This document shows, one piece after another, positions 11,390 through 20,949 of a stretch of DNA of 64,000 nucleotides. The position numbers and the translations under genes are program-made. The stretch is taken from NCBI GenBank assembly GCA_015501605.1, contig JADNRZ010000012.1, positions 1,550,001 through 1,614,000 of the forward strand, written 5' to 3'. This stretch comes from Panaeolus papilionaceus. Lineage: Eukaryota; Basidiomycota; Agaricomycetes; Agaricales. Position 1 is the stretch's first letter; every line of letters begins with the position of its first letter. Below the pieces are notes generated by a model. The model had not been told where the DNA came from, did not search any database, and saw only the letters and a list, made by a program, of their open reading frames with translations.

Positions 11390-14290
11390 TGCGGTGCAGA
11401 ATTTGGTAGAAAAAAGGAAAAGATAAAGAGATGCTGGTCAAGCAGACGAAGTGCGCGAGATGATGGGAGGAAGAAACAAACGATGGGAGGCTGCGCCTGT
11501 CTTCGCGGAATCTGATTACCTCGTGCATTCCACCTGTTAATCAGTCATGGGACGAGCACGGTGTCAATGACAGAAATAGATCAGATTTGATCAAATCCGA
11601 CCTATTTGCTTCTCGTCTCTGTAGTTCTCATTGTCGACATTCGGACTTCTTCACGATCGCATTTCAAAGCGGAATGCATTGGATTCATCATACAACAGCA
11701 TATATTATTATCCTTGTCTCGCGCTCGCTAACGATACTGCTATGTACTAAACGCTACTGAACCCACATCTGTCGCTCCATGTTCAAAAATCCCTTGTCCT
11801 TCATCAAAGTCTCCTATGTACCGCGTTGGATCTAGGTCGCATAGATTCGTCTTTTTGGTGAGCACCATCAGTGAGGATAGTTGAGGGTACCAAGGGGCAA
11901 CGAGTAATGGCGGAGAGGGGCCTGGAAGGAATGAAAGCCATCGTGAACATCGTCATCAGCAAGGAACACAACGCGTAAGCGGGAAACCCACCTGTGAACC
12001 AGGTGGCCCAATCTGCAAGGCAGAGATCGCGCTTTCAAGCGTTTCACAGGTGAGAGACAAGAGAATGCGAGATGGCAAAGCTGATAAAGTGGAGGTCGTG
12101 TCAGCACATGATAACAAGGCAGCGTGCAAGGATATGTTTAGAAAACTTACCAAGCACGGGATCTAGTCATTCGTCGTCACCTCACTACCTTCCCTACTAG
12201 ACGTGGGATGTGCAGAGTTCGCCCCTGCGTCGTATAGTCGTGAACGAACTGTGGGAGGAGGGTTGAACCATGAAGTGAGAGGTAGAGCGACAGCATTGGA
12301 GGAAAGCAAGGATGGCGTGGTTGAATATGATGGATGTTAACGTGACTGAGAGGGGGAAACTATACGTTGCAGGTGGAGAATACCGGAGGTACAGGTATAA
12401 GACGAATGACAAATGGGTATCGCAGAAGGCAAGAGCGCATTTGAGCACGGAGTAGAGCGCGACGTGAGGTTGGAAGGTAATTCAGCATGGTGCGACGATG
12501 TGCGAGGAGACGCCTGTGAAGGTTCAGCAATGGGTCAATCAGCACTCAATAAAAAAGACATGAGCAACTAACCGAATGAGCAGTCCCTCGTCGCATTCCT
12601 CAATATCGCCAATTCACCCTCCAATCGCGCATATACGGACGACTTCTCTCAATTGGCAGGACCTGGTGAAGCGCGTTGAGGTGCGCGTCCGATATCCTAT
12701 GATCACATCTAACGATCAGTCTATTTCTTTTTTTGTCGATATAGTGAGGTATATGTACTTGACTCCAGGACTTATTCCATCTATTGTCGTGAATAGCCTC
12801 ATAGACGATTGAAAATGTATGCGGGATCTTAACGGTCGGAAACGAAGAGTCGCCTGGTCGAGCATAATGAGCGACTTGAGATCGGCGTGATGTGCATTGG
12901 AAAGGACCTACCTTTACTTCCACGATGTTCCCAGCTCTAAGAAAACACGACCAGGGGGGAATCAGGATCACGGTCTGTCTGTATGCGCAGAAGAATGTAT
13001 AAAGATCGAGTTGCTGGAAAAAATTTGGATGGTCAAAGTTTGTGAGCAATGTTTGGGGGGAAGCGTCGTTGAGGGTGATGAGATGAGATGAGAAGGGAAG
13101 GGAAGGGAAGGGAAGGAATGAGTTTATCGTCGAGAAATAAAGATGGAATAAGACCACATACCAGGACGAGGTCAAGAAGTCTAAGACGCGATTGAAGCAC
13201 ATAGTAGCGGCGGAATCCCTTGAGGGCGCACCTGAGATAGCGGATATGACTAGATTGTAAGAGCGGTGGCGACATGGTAGGCACGATCACATACCGATAC
13301 AAGCTAGAGATCGTAGCAAAATCGCGCGAGTAAACTGGATGGAAAAGCAAAGGAGTGGGGATGATACGCTCTCGGACGAGCGGAATACACCACACTGATA
13401 GCACGAGTAACAAGGCACGGAGATCCAAGTGGGTATGTTGATCGATATCAAAGGGATTCTGGACAGAATGGTCGTATTAGGGAAAAGGTGAATTCATTTC
13501 TGTGCTCGTGTCAGACACGACAGGCAGACACGCGGCGTGTGTGAGAGCAAGAATAGATTTGGCTGACATGCGTCGGTGGGGGACTGGATGATGGAGAGAC
13601 GCTGCCAGATAGAATTGAGGTAGGAAGTACCAAGACGTCTCCTACGTGGTATAAGATCAGCAACGCGAAACAAAAAGAGTAATTTGGGACTGACTGAGAG
13701 GATAAAGAGGCAACACAAGAACACGAGGCAAACAACGACGATGACGATGGAATCAGAGTGAATGGTTGAGCTTTGAACGATATTTAATCAACGGAAGGGA
13801 AGATTTAGAACTAGCTATGGACAGAGACGACTACATTATAGGTGAAACGAGGGCGACAACGAACAGAAAGGATGCTTGGACGTGCAACATGCTGTGGTGG
13901 TGGTGGTTGAAAGGAAAGAACAGGTGGAGACACAGCCACCATGTCAACAACCAAATCTAATCACCCCTGTTTCCCAGCACTTAACCTGCTCTCACCTCAC
14001 AAACATCACACTTCATCACGTCCCGCCGACAGATCTGCCACCGCCAACAATTGAAACTGCCCAACTCACCAAGCATCCCAAACGCGTCGTAGTTTGAGCC
14101 CACCAATGACATCACTGACTCTGGAAAGGCCGGGCGGCTGTGCCGTTCCTCTTTCTCCCCTTTCTCCTCGACATTTATTCCCTGCTACCTTGCGATGCCC
14201 CACCTCCTCTAGCTCTAGAGCTTGAACGTTTATAGATATATCAATTTCAGATGAATATACAGAGAAATATGAAACCAAGAACAGGAAATA
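11390..14290. repeat. Cassette spacer, copy A (between the two GTPase genes)
   Basis: About 2.9 kb repeated at 20950-24170 (E), 29623-32524 (B), 42155-43953 (D) and 61025-63963 (C). Conserved blocks include the GTPase upstream region with the palindrome GATTTGATCAAATC (11584-11597) and TCGTGTCAGACACGA (13506-13520), plus many exon-like minus-strand blocks with GTRNGT and CAG signals. Example translations are LRCALKGFRRYYVLQSRLRL and IPHTFSIVYEAIHDNRW. A decayed multi-exon minus-strand gene is possible, but no single frame could be assembled and no family was recognised, so it is reported as a repeat. Confidence 0.75.
11584..11597. promoter_or_regulatory. Conserved palindrome upstream of the GTPase start (copy A)
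   Basis: GATTTGATCAAATC is a perfect 14-bp palindrome about 195 bp upstream of the GTPase ATG. It is retained in all copies: 21062-21075 (E), 29816-29829 (B), 42346-42359 (D) and 61217-61230 (C). It sits in a longer conserved stretch running from the GTPase start into the spacer. A binding site for a dimeric regulator is an inference. Shared descent alone could also explain the conservation. Confidence 0.4.
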
Positions 14291-14322
14291 GGGGCACGAA
14301 ATTGCTTTAACCATTGGGAACG

Positions 14323-15575
14323 ACCCCCATGTTGGAGCGTCTGGGGTTGGCAAGACGAGTTTTTGCGTCAAGGTGAGAGCATTAATGAATTTTATGAATT
14401 CTGAATGTGAATAAAACATTGAGGAATTTTTGAACTTGGATTTATTATGACTCTGCTAAGCGAACTCTGAATATCGTACCGTTTATCCTCCATCAATGAC
14501 GTCCTGACCAACACAGTCGCTATAACTACTTACAACGACCCGATATCAAACAAATGAAAAACGCTGGACTTAGTACATTACTGGAAGCTTTTCAACAGGT
14601 TGTAGACCTACAATCAGCGTCGACTTTATCACCAAAACGATTCAAAGTCTGGACGGGCGATTCGGTCTTACGGGTATGGGTGATGATTGTGTACTTCAGG
14701 CCTTCTCGTGATGCCTCTGCGCTTTATGCCTCTCTCTCTTTTCATTGACTCTTTTCTGACAAACACGAACCCGCCTGGTCACCAAACCACAGGATACCGC
14801 CACTCAGGAACGCTTCTCATTCTTATCCACTACGTTTTTGGGGGCACAGACGCCGTTATGCTCACATACGACGTCAACGACAGGTCCTCACTCTACAAGC
14901 TCAGAAAATAGTGGTGCGATTTCTGCGCTTATGCTCCAGTAAGGGATGTGGATAGGGCGAAATTCTGTGGGGTTGTGGTGGGGAACAAGGTGGATGTGGT
15001 GGAGGGAGGAGCGGAGGGTCAGGATGAACAGGGCCAAACTTCAGACCGTGTGAGCAGGGATGAAGCGATGAGGTTTTCGAGCCAGTTGGTCCCACTTGAC
15101 GATGAAGATGCGCAGTCGGTGGTGGGTGGGGAGGCTCAGGTGGAAGGGGACAGTGAAGGGGACCTATCGTCGTCTCCGCATACCCTCATGCCTAGTCAAG
15201 GATGACGGAGACGACGCCAACGTCAAAAAAGTGCTAACGAAAAATAGGTCATTCACATTTCCGAATGGACTTTTAACAAGGGTTGGGCTCGTACCTTCAA
15301 CAATGACGTCTACCATCACCTCTGCATCCAATGCAACGATACTCACCAAGCTGATACCCAGTTCATCTCAGACTGACGTTCGACCTTCTCCGCCGACCCA
15401 AAATCCAACAGCCTCATCGCCCTCCCTCTCACCTTCACCCTCTCAACGCCTCCTTAAAGGTCTCACAGCACGCTTTGTCCCTATCGAACCACGCGCGTTG
15501 TATAGAGTGTGATCTCACACGCATTCCCTCCCGCACTCTCAGTCATATTATATGGGAACCTTTAATAGCGCACAT
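14323..15575 (+). pseudogene. Rab7-like GTPase with long insertion, cassette copy A, 5' part
   Basis: Degraded copy of the gene at 32525-35044. The P-loop exon reads VGASGVGKTSFCVK, but the ATG seen in copy B is lost. The switch I exon (TAC ATT ACT GGA, from 14568) carries substitutions (GCRPTISVDF). The DTAGQERF region has diverged (frameshifted near 14790-14830). NKVD is still readable at about 14986. A frameshift near 15203 follows. The gene is then split by the LTR element inserted after 15575, and the continuation is at 19644-20003. Confidence 0.75.
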
Positions 15576-16127
15576 TGATGAGCTCCGAAGCCATATCCCT
15601 CCGCATTTCGCATTTTCAGTATTTTACCGTTCCTCCTTCATTCCCCGACTGCACGGTACCTTCCCTATTCGTGTATTTTGTTTATTTTCACATCTATTTT
15701 CGATACCTTGAAACGCTCCGGCGCTTACTTTGCTTAAATCCTTTCAATTCCTTATTGTTTTCATTCGTGTTTCCTTTTTAGTTTACCTGCGTAGCACCAC
15801 TTCACCTCATGTACTTTATTTACTGTACACTATTTCCACCACAGAATAGACAAGTTTTCACCTCAGTTTCGCCCCAGTTCGTTGTCATCGTCCCTCGTCG
15901 TCTTCGTATTTCGCATTTCGTCTCGTTTTCGTTCGTATTTCGTCGTTCCGCGTGCATTCGGCACCATCCTTCCTCTCGTTTCCCACCTTTCCTTTAGCAC
16001 TCGCAGACCCCACGATCTTGCAACGTCGCGCTTACTCACTCATCATCACACCACCCTCATATCACATCTCACATTATATTTTATTTATATCATATTCATA
16101 TCTACACTTACCGTAACGCGCACATCA
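15576..16127 (+). repeat. 5' LTR of the gag-only element
   Basis: Begins TGATGAGCTCCG and ends CGCACATCA. T-rich and rich in TTTCGT motifs. It matches 19092-19643 base for base as far as could be compared, with a constant offset of 3516. A diverged relative lies at 37443-37759 and 40440-40625. Confidence 0.9.
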
Positions 16128-16131
16128 AATT

Positions 16132-16148
16132 TGGAGCCCACCGCGAGG
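16132..16148 (+). promoter_or_regulatory. Candidate primer-binding site
   Basis: TGGAGCCCACCGCGAGG starts four bases after the 5' LTR. It has the TGG start expected for complementarity to a tRNA 3' CCA end. The tRNA was not identified. Confidence 0.5.
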
Positions 16149-16257
16149 GGTTTGTTTGAAGTGCTCCCACATTCATTAGCACCATCATCTCGTAATTCGT
16201 TATCACGCCGATCCATTATTCGCTCCACAGTACCACCGTCACCTTCGTTATATCACT

Positions 16258-18477
16258 ATGCCCACCATCGTTCCTTTACCAACTCGAGGATCCAAAAACG
16301 CTCCCACCTTCACTCATGCGCATACCCGAGAAATCCATCGTTACTTCGAGACCGTCGAATTCTTACTCAAGCAGGCACAGATCACCAGCGCACGTGAATG
16401 GATCGACGTCATCGCGTTCTATGCAGACTTCGAGACCTCCGATTTCTGGCAGTCGCTCCCTCCGTTCTCAGCTCAGCCTCCCAATTACGCCGCTTTCAAG
16501 AACGCCGTTCTCGCACTCTACCCCGAAGCCGATTCGACTCAGAATAAGTTCACGATCGCCGACCTCCAGCAGCTCATTTTCCAGACACATCATGCCGGGA
16601 TTCACACCATCGACTCTCTTGGACAGTACTATCGTCGTTTTCTTCACATTTCCAATTTCCTCATTTCAAAATCACGCCTCTCAGACATCGATCGCCGCCG
16701 CCTCTTCGTTACAGGCTTTCCAGACCAGCTCCAGGACAAGATTTTAGCTCGTTTCCAGGTGAAGTTCCCAGATTTTCATCACGACGATCCATGGCCCGTT
16801 GATCATGTTTACGACGCGGCATGTTTCATTCTTCGATGTTCAGCCAACTCCGTTCCTTCGTCATCAGCATCGCCAGCGTTACCTCATCATCCTCGTCCCG
16901 TTCCCTCATCTCAGCCTTAGTCTTCATTGGGAATCGTCCCATTGAATGATATCACAGCCCAGTTCTCAACGCTCACCCAGGAACTCACGAAATCGATTCA
17001 CGAGATCATCCAGCAGTCACGGCATCAGGTCCATTCGAAATCAGCACCCAGTTCACGCAGATCATGTCATTTTTGCGGCAGCTTCAGTCACTTCATCGGA
17101 AAATGCTACGCAGTTATCGATTACATTCGAAGCGGAAAGTGTCAGCGCAATCATTATGGTAAAGTCGTCCTCCCATCCGGCGCCTTCGTTCCTTCGAGCA
17201 TCCCTGGTACGATCCTCAAGGAGAAATTCGACGAATATCATCGCCTCAATCCGAATCAGATCGCCGCACCCCAGTTCTTTCACACTATCGTTCCAGGTCC
17301 CTGTCGTTCGTCGCCCCCATCCAACAAGTCGCTTTCGATCGATGCTCGTATCGCTACGTTGGAAGCTGAATTGGCTACGCTCAGAGCCACTCAGACATCG
17401 TCTCACAAGCCCCAGGTCGTTCCTTCATCACCTCCTTCGTCTTCGTCGTCTTCTTCTGCACCAGCGCAACCATTACATTCGAATTTGGACGCAACTTCGT
17501 CACTCACAACATCGCCTCCCTCTCAGATCGTCTCAGCTTCGAAGCACAGCTCAGTTCAATCGTCTCAGGACATCACGACGTCCCAGGGCGTTCCAGCGTC
17601 CAGCCACACTCCTGTCGTCGCAGCGCTCAGTCTCCAGCAGCCAGAGTATAAGCCAATCGTCGTCTCAGTGTCCGATCCCGACCCAATTTTATCAGCGTCA
17701 CTCAGTGCAGCTCCGTCGATCGAAATGCAGTCAGTTCAGGGTAAAGTAGACCTCCCATTCGTCGCCACTGCTTCCTCGTCATCGCTCCCGTCCACTACCT
17801 TGTTCCCACCAAGTTCTATCGCTTCTAGTTCGTCTGTTGATCTTCCTTCTTTGTCACCACCCCCAGAACTTCATTTACCATGTTATAGTTTCGTCCATTC
17901 GTCTTGTATTACGTCGTTTTCGCCTTTCGTGGTATTACAGTTATTGTTCCTTTTTAGTAGCATTCGTACTTCGTTCTCAATTATCTCCGATTTTCTTGCA
18001 TTTATTTTCGTTGTATTATCATTTTATGTTCGATTCATATTCAGTTTTTGCTCAGATTTATTCGTCTGTATCACCCCTTTTATCGTCGTCATCGTTCCCG
18101 GTTTAATTATGCACTCACTTTTACAGGAATTCCATCGTCTTCATCTTCCCCAACGTCGACCTTTGCTCCTATACTCGCTCCTTCACCGATTTCGAACGCT
18201 TTTCCATCGAGTTTCATCGCCACCCGCTCCTGTTCACCATCGTCCAGATCAACCACCGCACAGAAACATCGTTTTGATTCGAAACAAGCATGCTGCCGGC
18301 TCCGATATCGACCCAACCAAGTACTTCATCACCACCAAATCAAACGGTTCCATTCACCCCCAGCGTATTACGTTGCATCGCTCCAACGCTAGCACTACAA
18401 TTCGGCCACAAGCAGTTTCAGTATCGACGAAACCAAGAGCCCACATTCGACATCGACGATTTTCGCGACGCATTTGA
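16258..18477 (+). CDS. Gag-like protein with in-frame TAG and zinc knuckle
   Basis: The first 220 codons resemble Ty3/Gypsy capsid (TREIHRYFETVEFLLKQAQ, then LGQYYRRFLHISNFLI). A TAG at 16918-16920 interrupts the frame, which then stays open in the same register to 18477. The second part has a CX2CX4HX4C zinc knuckle (CHFCGSFSHFIGKC) followed by YIRSGKCQRN and VLPSGAFVPSSIPGT, a combination typical of basidiomycete gypsy gag. From about 17430 the protein is Ser/Pro/Thr-rich. From about 17880 to 18115 the DNA becomes T-rich and the translation strongly hydrophobic. The TAG may be a CAG-to-TAG mutation or a readthrough point. A different frame ending at 18514 (FDIDDFRDAFEDLGALVREV) may be the true C-terminus. 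Confidence 0.75.
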
Positions 18478-18517
18478 GGATTTAGGAGCATTGGTTAGAG
18501 AGGTATTCGAGTAGGAG

Positions 18518-18556
18518 TGACCGAGGACGGTCAGAATTTCAGCAAGAGGGGAATAT
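18518..18556 (+). promoter_or_regulatory. First hairpin plus polypurine tract
   Basis: The stem-loop TGACCG-AGGA-CGGTCA (18518-18533) is followed by AGCAAGAGGGGAATAT (18541-18556). The same arrangement recurs right before the 3' LTR at 19053-19091. This copy is internal, about 535 bp from the LTR. Confidence 0.6.
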
Positions 18557-19052
18557 ATGGTTGAGTCCCCTATTTTTCGATTTTATTTAGTTATTTTTGC
18601 CTATTTTCTCGTTCACATTGCCTTCGTCGTGTTTCCGACTCCCTTTCGTCTTCAATATTCACCCTTCGTCTTCGTCTTTCATTTCCCATTTTATTGCGAT
18701 TTGTTTCAGCGCATCGTTAGCCCAGTGATGATTTACTGAGGGCTCACCGCTTTCTTCATTTTATTAAGCGCGTTCGAGGCCCACCTAATGCGTGTATTAT
18801 TCATGTTTAGTATATTTTCTCTCGTTTTCATCCGTTGGCATCCCCGTTTACCATTTTCATCCCCAATCCGGCGCCTTTTCATTCGAAATTCGTTCATTAC
18901 TTCGTTTTTCATTACCCTTGGCGCTCCATCTCATCACTTCATCATTTTATTCAGTTTGTAGTATATTCTCTTCACTCGTTCTCGTTGTTTTCGTTCGCTT
19001 TCATCCCCGTTCCGCTTTCGTTTCCAATTTTAGGTAGATTCGACATCCTCAG
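18557..19052 (+). other. T-rich LTR-like segment between two polypurine tracts
   Basis: Noncoding. It begins TGGTTGAGTCCC shortly after the first polypurine tract, which recalls the LTR start TGATGAGCTCC. Its composition (TTTCGT-rich) is like the LTR, although it is not a copy of it. It may be the remnant of a related element's LTR left by template switching or recombination. Confidence 0.4.
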
Positions 19053-19091
19053 GTGACTGGGGGCAGTCACGATCTCAGCAAGAGGGGAATA
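19053..19091 (+). promoter_or_regulatory. Second hairpin plus polypurine tract, at the 3' LTR
   Basis: The stem-loop GTGACTG-GGGG-CAGTCAC (19053-19070) precedes AGCAAGAGGGGAATA (19077-19091), which touches the 3' LTR at 19092. This is the expected plus-strand priming position. The stem differs from the copy at 18518 by paired changes that keep pairing. Confidence 0.7.
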
Positions 19092-19643
19092 TGATGAGCT
19101 CCGAAGCCATATCCCTCCGCATTTCGCATTTTCAGTATTTTACCGTTCCTCCTTCATTCCCCGACTGCACGGTACCTTCCCTATTCGTGTATTTTGTTTA
19201 TTTTCACATCTATTTTCGATACCTTGAAACGCTCCGGCGCTTACTTTGCTTAAATCCTTTCAATTCCTTATTGTTTTCATTCGTGTTTCCTTTTTAGTTT
19301 ACCTGCGTAGCACCACTTCACCTCATGTACTTTATTTACTGTACACTATTTCCACCACAGAATAGACAAGTTTTCACCTCAGTTTCGCCCCAGTTCGTTG
19401 TCATCGTCCCTCGTCGTCTTCGTATTTCGCATTTCGTCTCGTTTTCGTTCGTATTTCGTCGTTCCGCGTGCATTCGGCACCATCCTTCCTCTCGTTTCCC
19501 ACCTTTCCTTTAGCACTCGCAGACCCCACGATCTTGCAACGTCGCGCTTACTCACTCATCATCACACCACCCTCATATCACATCTCACATTATATTTTAT
19601 TTATATCATATTCATATCTACACTTACCGTAACGCGCACATCA
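19092..19643 (+). repeat. 3' LTR of the gag-only element
   Basis: 552 bp, same sequence as 15576-16127, ending CACATCA at 19643. It is followed by ACATTC and then Rab copy A sequence. Confidence 0.9.
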
Positions 19644-20003
19644 ACATTCCGGGTCGATGTCGGGCTTTAGCACGTATCATACCCCTGATGCGAGTGTAGG
19701 GTCGTTCAGCTCTGAGGCGGGGTTGGGGCTGATTAGGTGGAGTGAAGTTGGTGGTGATGCGGGCTTGTTGAGGTATAGTGATGTGGGGACGGTGACGACG
19801 GAGAGCCCAGAGTGGGAATGGTATGATGCGCACACGGATATTTCTGCTTCTGGTTCGTGGTCGGTGTCTGTGAATGGGTTGGGGTTTGGGAGTAGGAGCG
19901 CCAGTAGGAGTTCGCTTGGAGTGCGAGGAATGGCAGGTTCAAGATCATTTTGAGACGGGTATCGAGCATGGGGTTGAGGAATGGGAATGGGATTGAAGAG
20001 GGA
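19644..20003 (+). pseudogene. Rab7-like GTPase copy A, continuation of the insertion domain
   Basis: Resumes the reading homologous to copy B from about 33784 (SGFSTYHTPDASVGSFSSEA and following). It diverges after about 20003, where copy B continues toward the G5 motif but this copy does not. The C-terminal half is therefore missing. Confidence 0.75.
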
Positions 20004-20409
20004 AATTGAACCACCTGGCTGTCAACTCCACTCTTCCATCTGGCGCACCCTGTTCTCCTACATATCTTCGTCCTCAAGGGATTTTACATACCTCACCAAA
20101 TCAAGCATGGTCTCCTTCACCAAGAAAATATGGGACAAGGACCCCTCCCTTGCCCATGTCTCAGGCCACAACTATCGGATCGGTGGCGCTGTCACTTTAC
20201 TCCTCGCAGGTGTCAAACCTGAGGTGGTGGCTGCCACAGGTGGATGGACATCCCTGGCGTTCCTGCTGTATTGGAGGAAGGTCGATACTATCATTCCACT
20301 GCACACCTCAAAGGCATACGATAGCGGCTCGTTAGCCACCGCCCGCAATTCTATTGATGACTTTAGCCATCGTCAGGGCATCTCCGAAGACATGCTCTCA
20401 GACTCTTGA
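20004..20409 (+). pseudogene. Fragment of a tyrosine recombinase (DIRS/Crypton-type), C-terminal part
   Basis: The frame ending at 20409 reads SGHNYRIGGAVTLLLAGVK, then AATGGWTSLAFLLYWRKV. This matches the tyrosine recombinase catalytic pattern HxxR, then W (or H), then the nucleophile Y. The N-terminal arginine and lysine catalytic region is absent, so it is a 3' fragment. It starts right where Rab copy A breaks off, so it marks an old insertion or rearrangement junction. In basidiomycetes such domains occur in DIRS-like retroelements and Cryptons, and the fragment alone cannot say which. Confidence 0.65.
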
Positions 20410-20949
20410 TCTCGCATTTCATTCCAATCTCGCCGCCTTTTTCCCGGTTCTGTTACTCCTCGTTCCTGCCTTTCCTTACCATCATCATGTTGCTTCAGAA
20501 CACTTTCGGACCTTTGCATATAGTTCCTTTCTTTCGTTGCTCATCCTTACAAGTCCCCGTACAACATGCAGCCTGTATTTGTTAGGATAGAGTTTGAATT
20601 TAACTCTTGTCTCGAAATTTTGATGTATTGGGTTTCAAGATCGTTTGCTCCTCTGGGGAGTCTTGAGTCCCATCATTCTTCAGGCCCTCAATCCGTGGTG
20701 AGTTTCTCTCCTTTTGGGACTGGATTTCGGTCACACTTGGGACCGCTCCCCTATCGTTCCAAACGCTCAGGTTCATGGCGCTGGATTCTCCGTGTCGGGC
20801 TCATTCGATTCGAGTCTCGACAGCTCGTTATCTCTTCAACACATGCTCTCCACGTGTTGAGAGAATCCAACCCTCATGTGATGGGCAGTTTACATCCACT
20901 GCCCATCTTCTGGATCCTTCGAATTTCGACTCGCTTACAATGCAGCGAA
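20410..20949. other. No gene recognised
   Basis: 540 bp between the recombinase fragment and cassette copy E. It contains short open frames but nothing recognisable. It may include the 3' untranslated part of the recombinase element. Confidence 0.5.

Larger units (their letters stand above)
15576..19643 (+). mobile_element. Gag-only LTR retrotransposon (Ty3/Gypsy-like gag), 4068 bp
   Basis: LTRs at 15576-16127 and 19092-19643 (552 bp each, TG...CA) look identical by eye, so the insertion is recent. Flanks share ACAT, with one more T possible by shifting the ends, as a 4-5 bp target duplication. Comparison with the uninterrupted Rab copy B around 33775-33790 confirms the insertion point. The interior holds a primer-binding-like site, a gag reading frame with a zinc knuckle, and a polypurine tract. 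No protease, reverse transcriptase, RNase H or integrase was seen, so it would depend on another element for copying. Confidence 0.85.

Noticed and set aside
13766..13960. Plus-strand frame (FERYLINGREDLELAMDRDDY) also present at 31957 and 63411
   Set aside because: It is conserved only because the whole cassette spacer is duplicated. Frame ends differ between copies and no domain is recognisable.
15809..15997. Short frames inside the LTR, repeated at 19325-19513
   Set aside because: They are identical because the LTRs are identical. T-rich noncoding sequence gives spurious hydrophobic frames.
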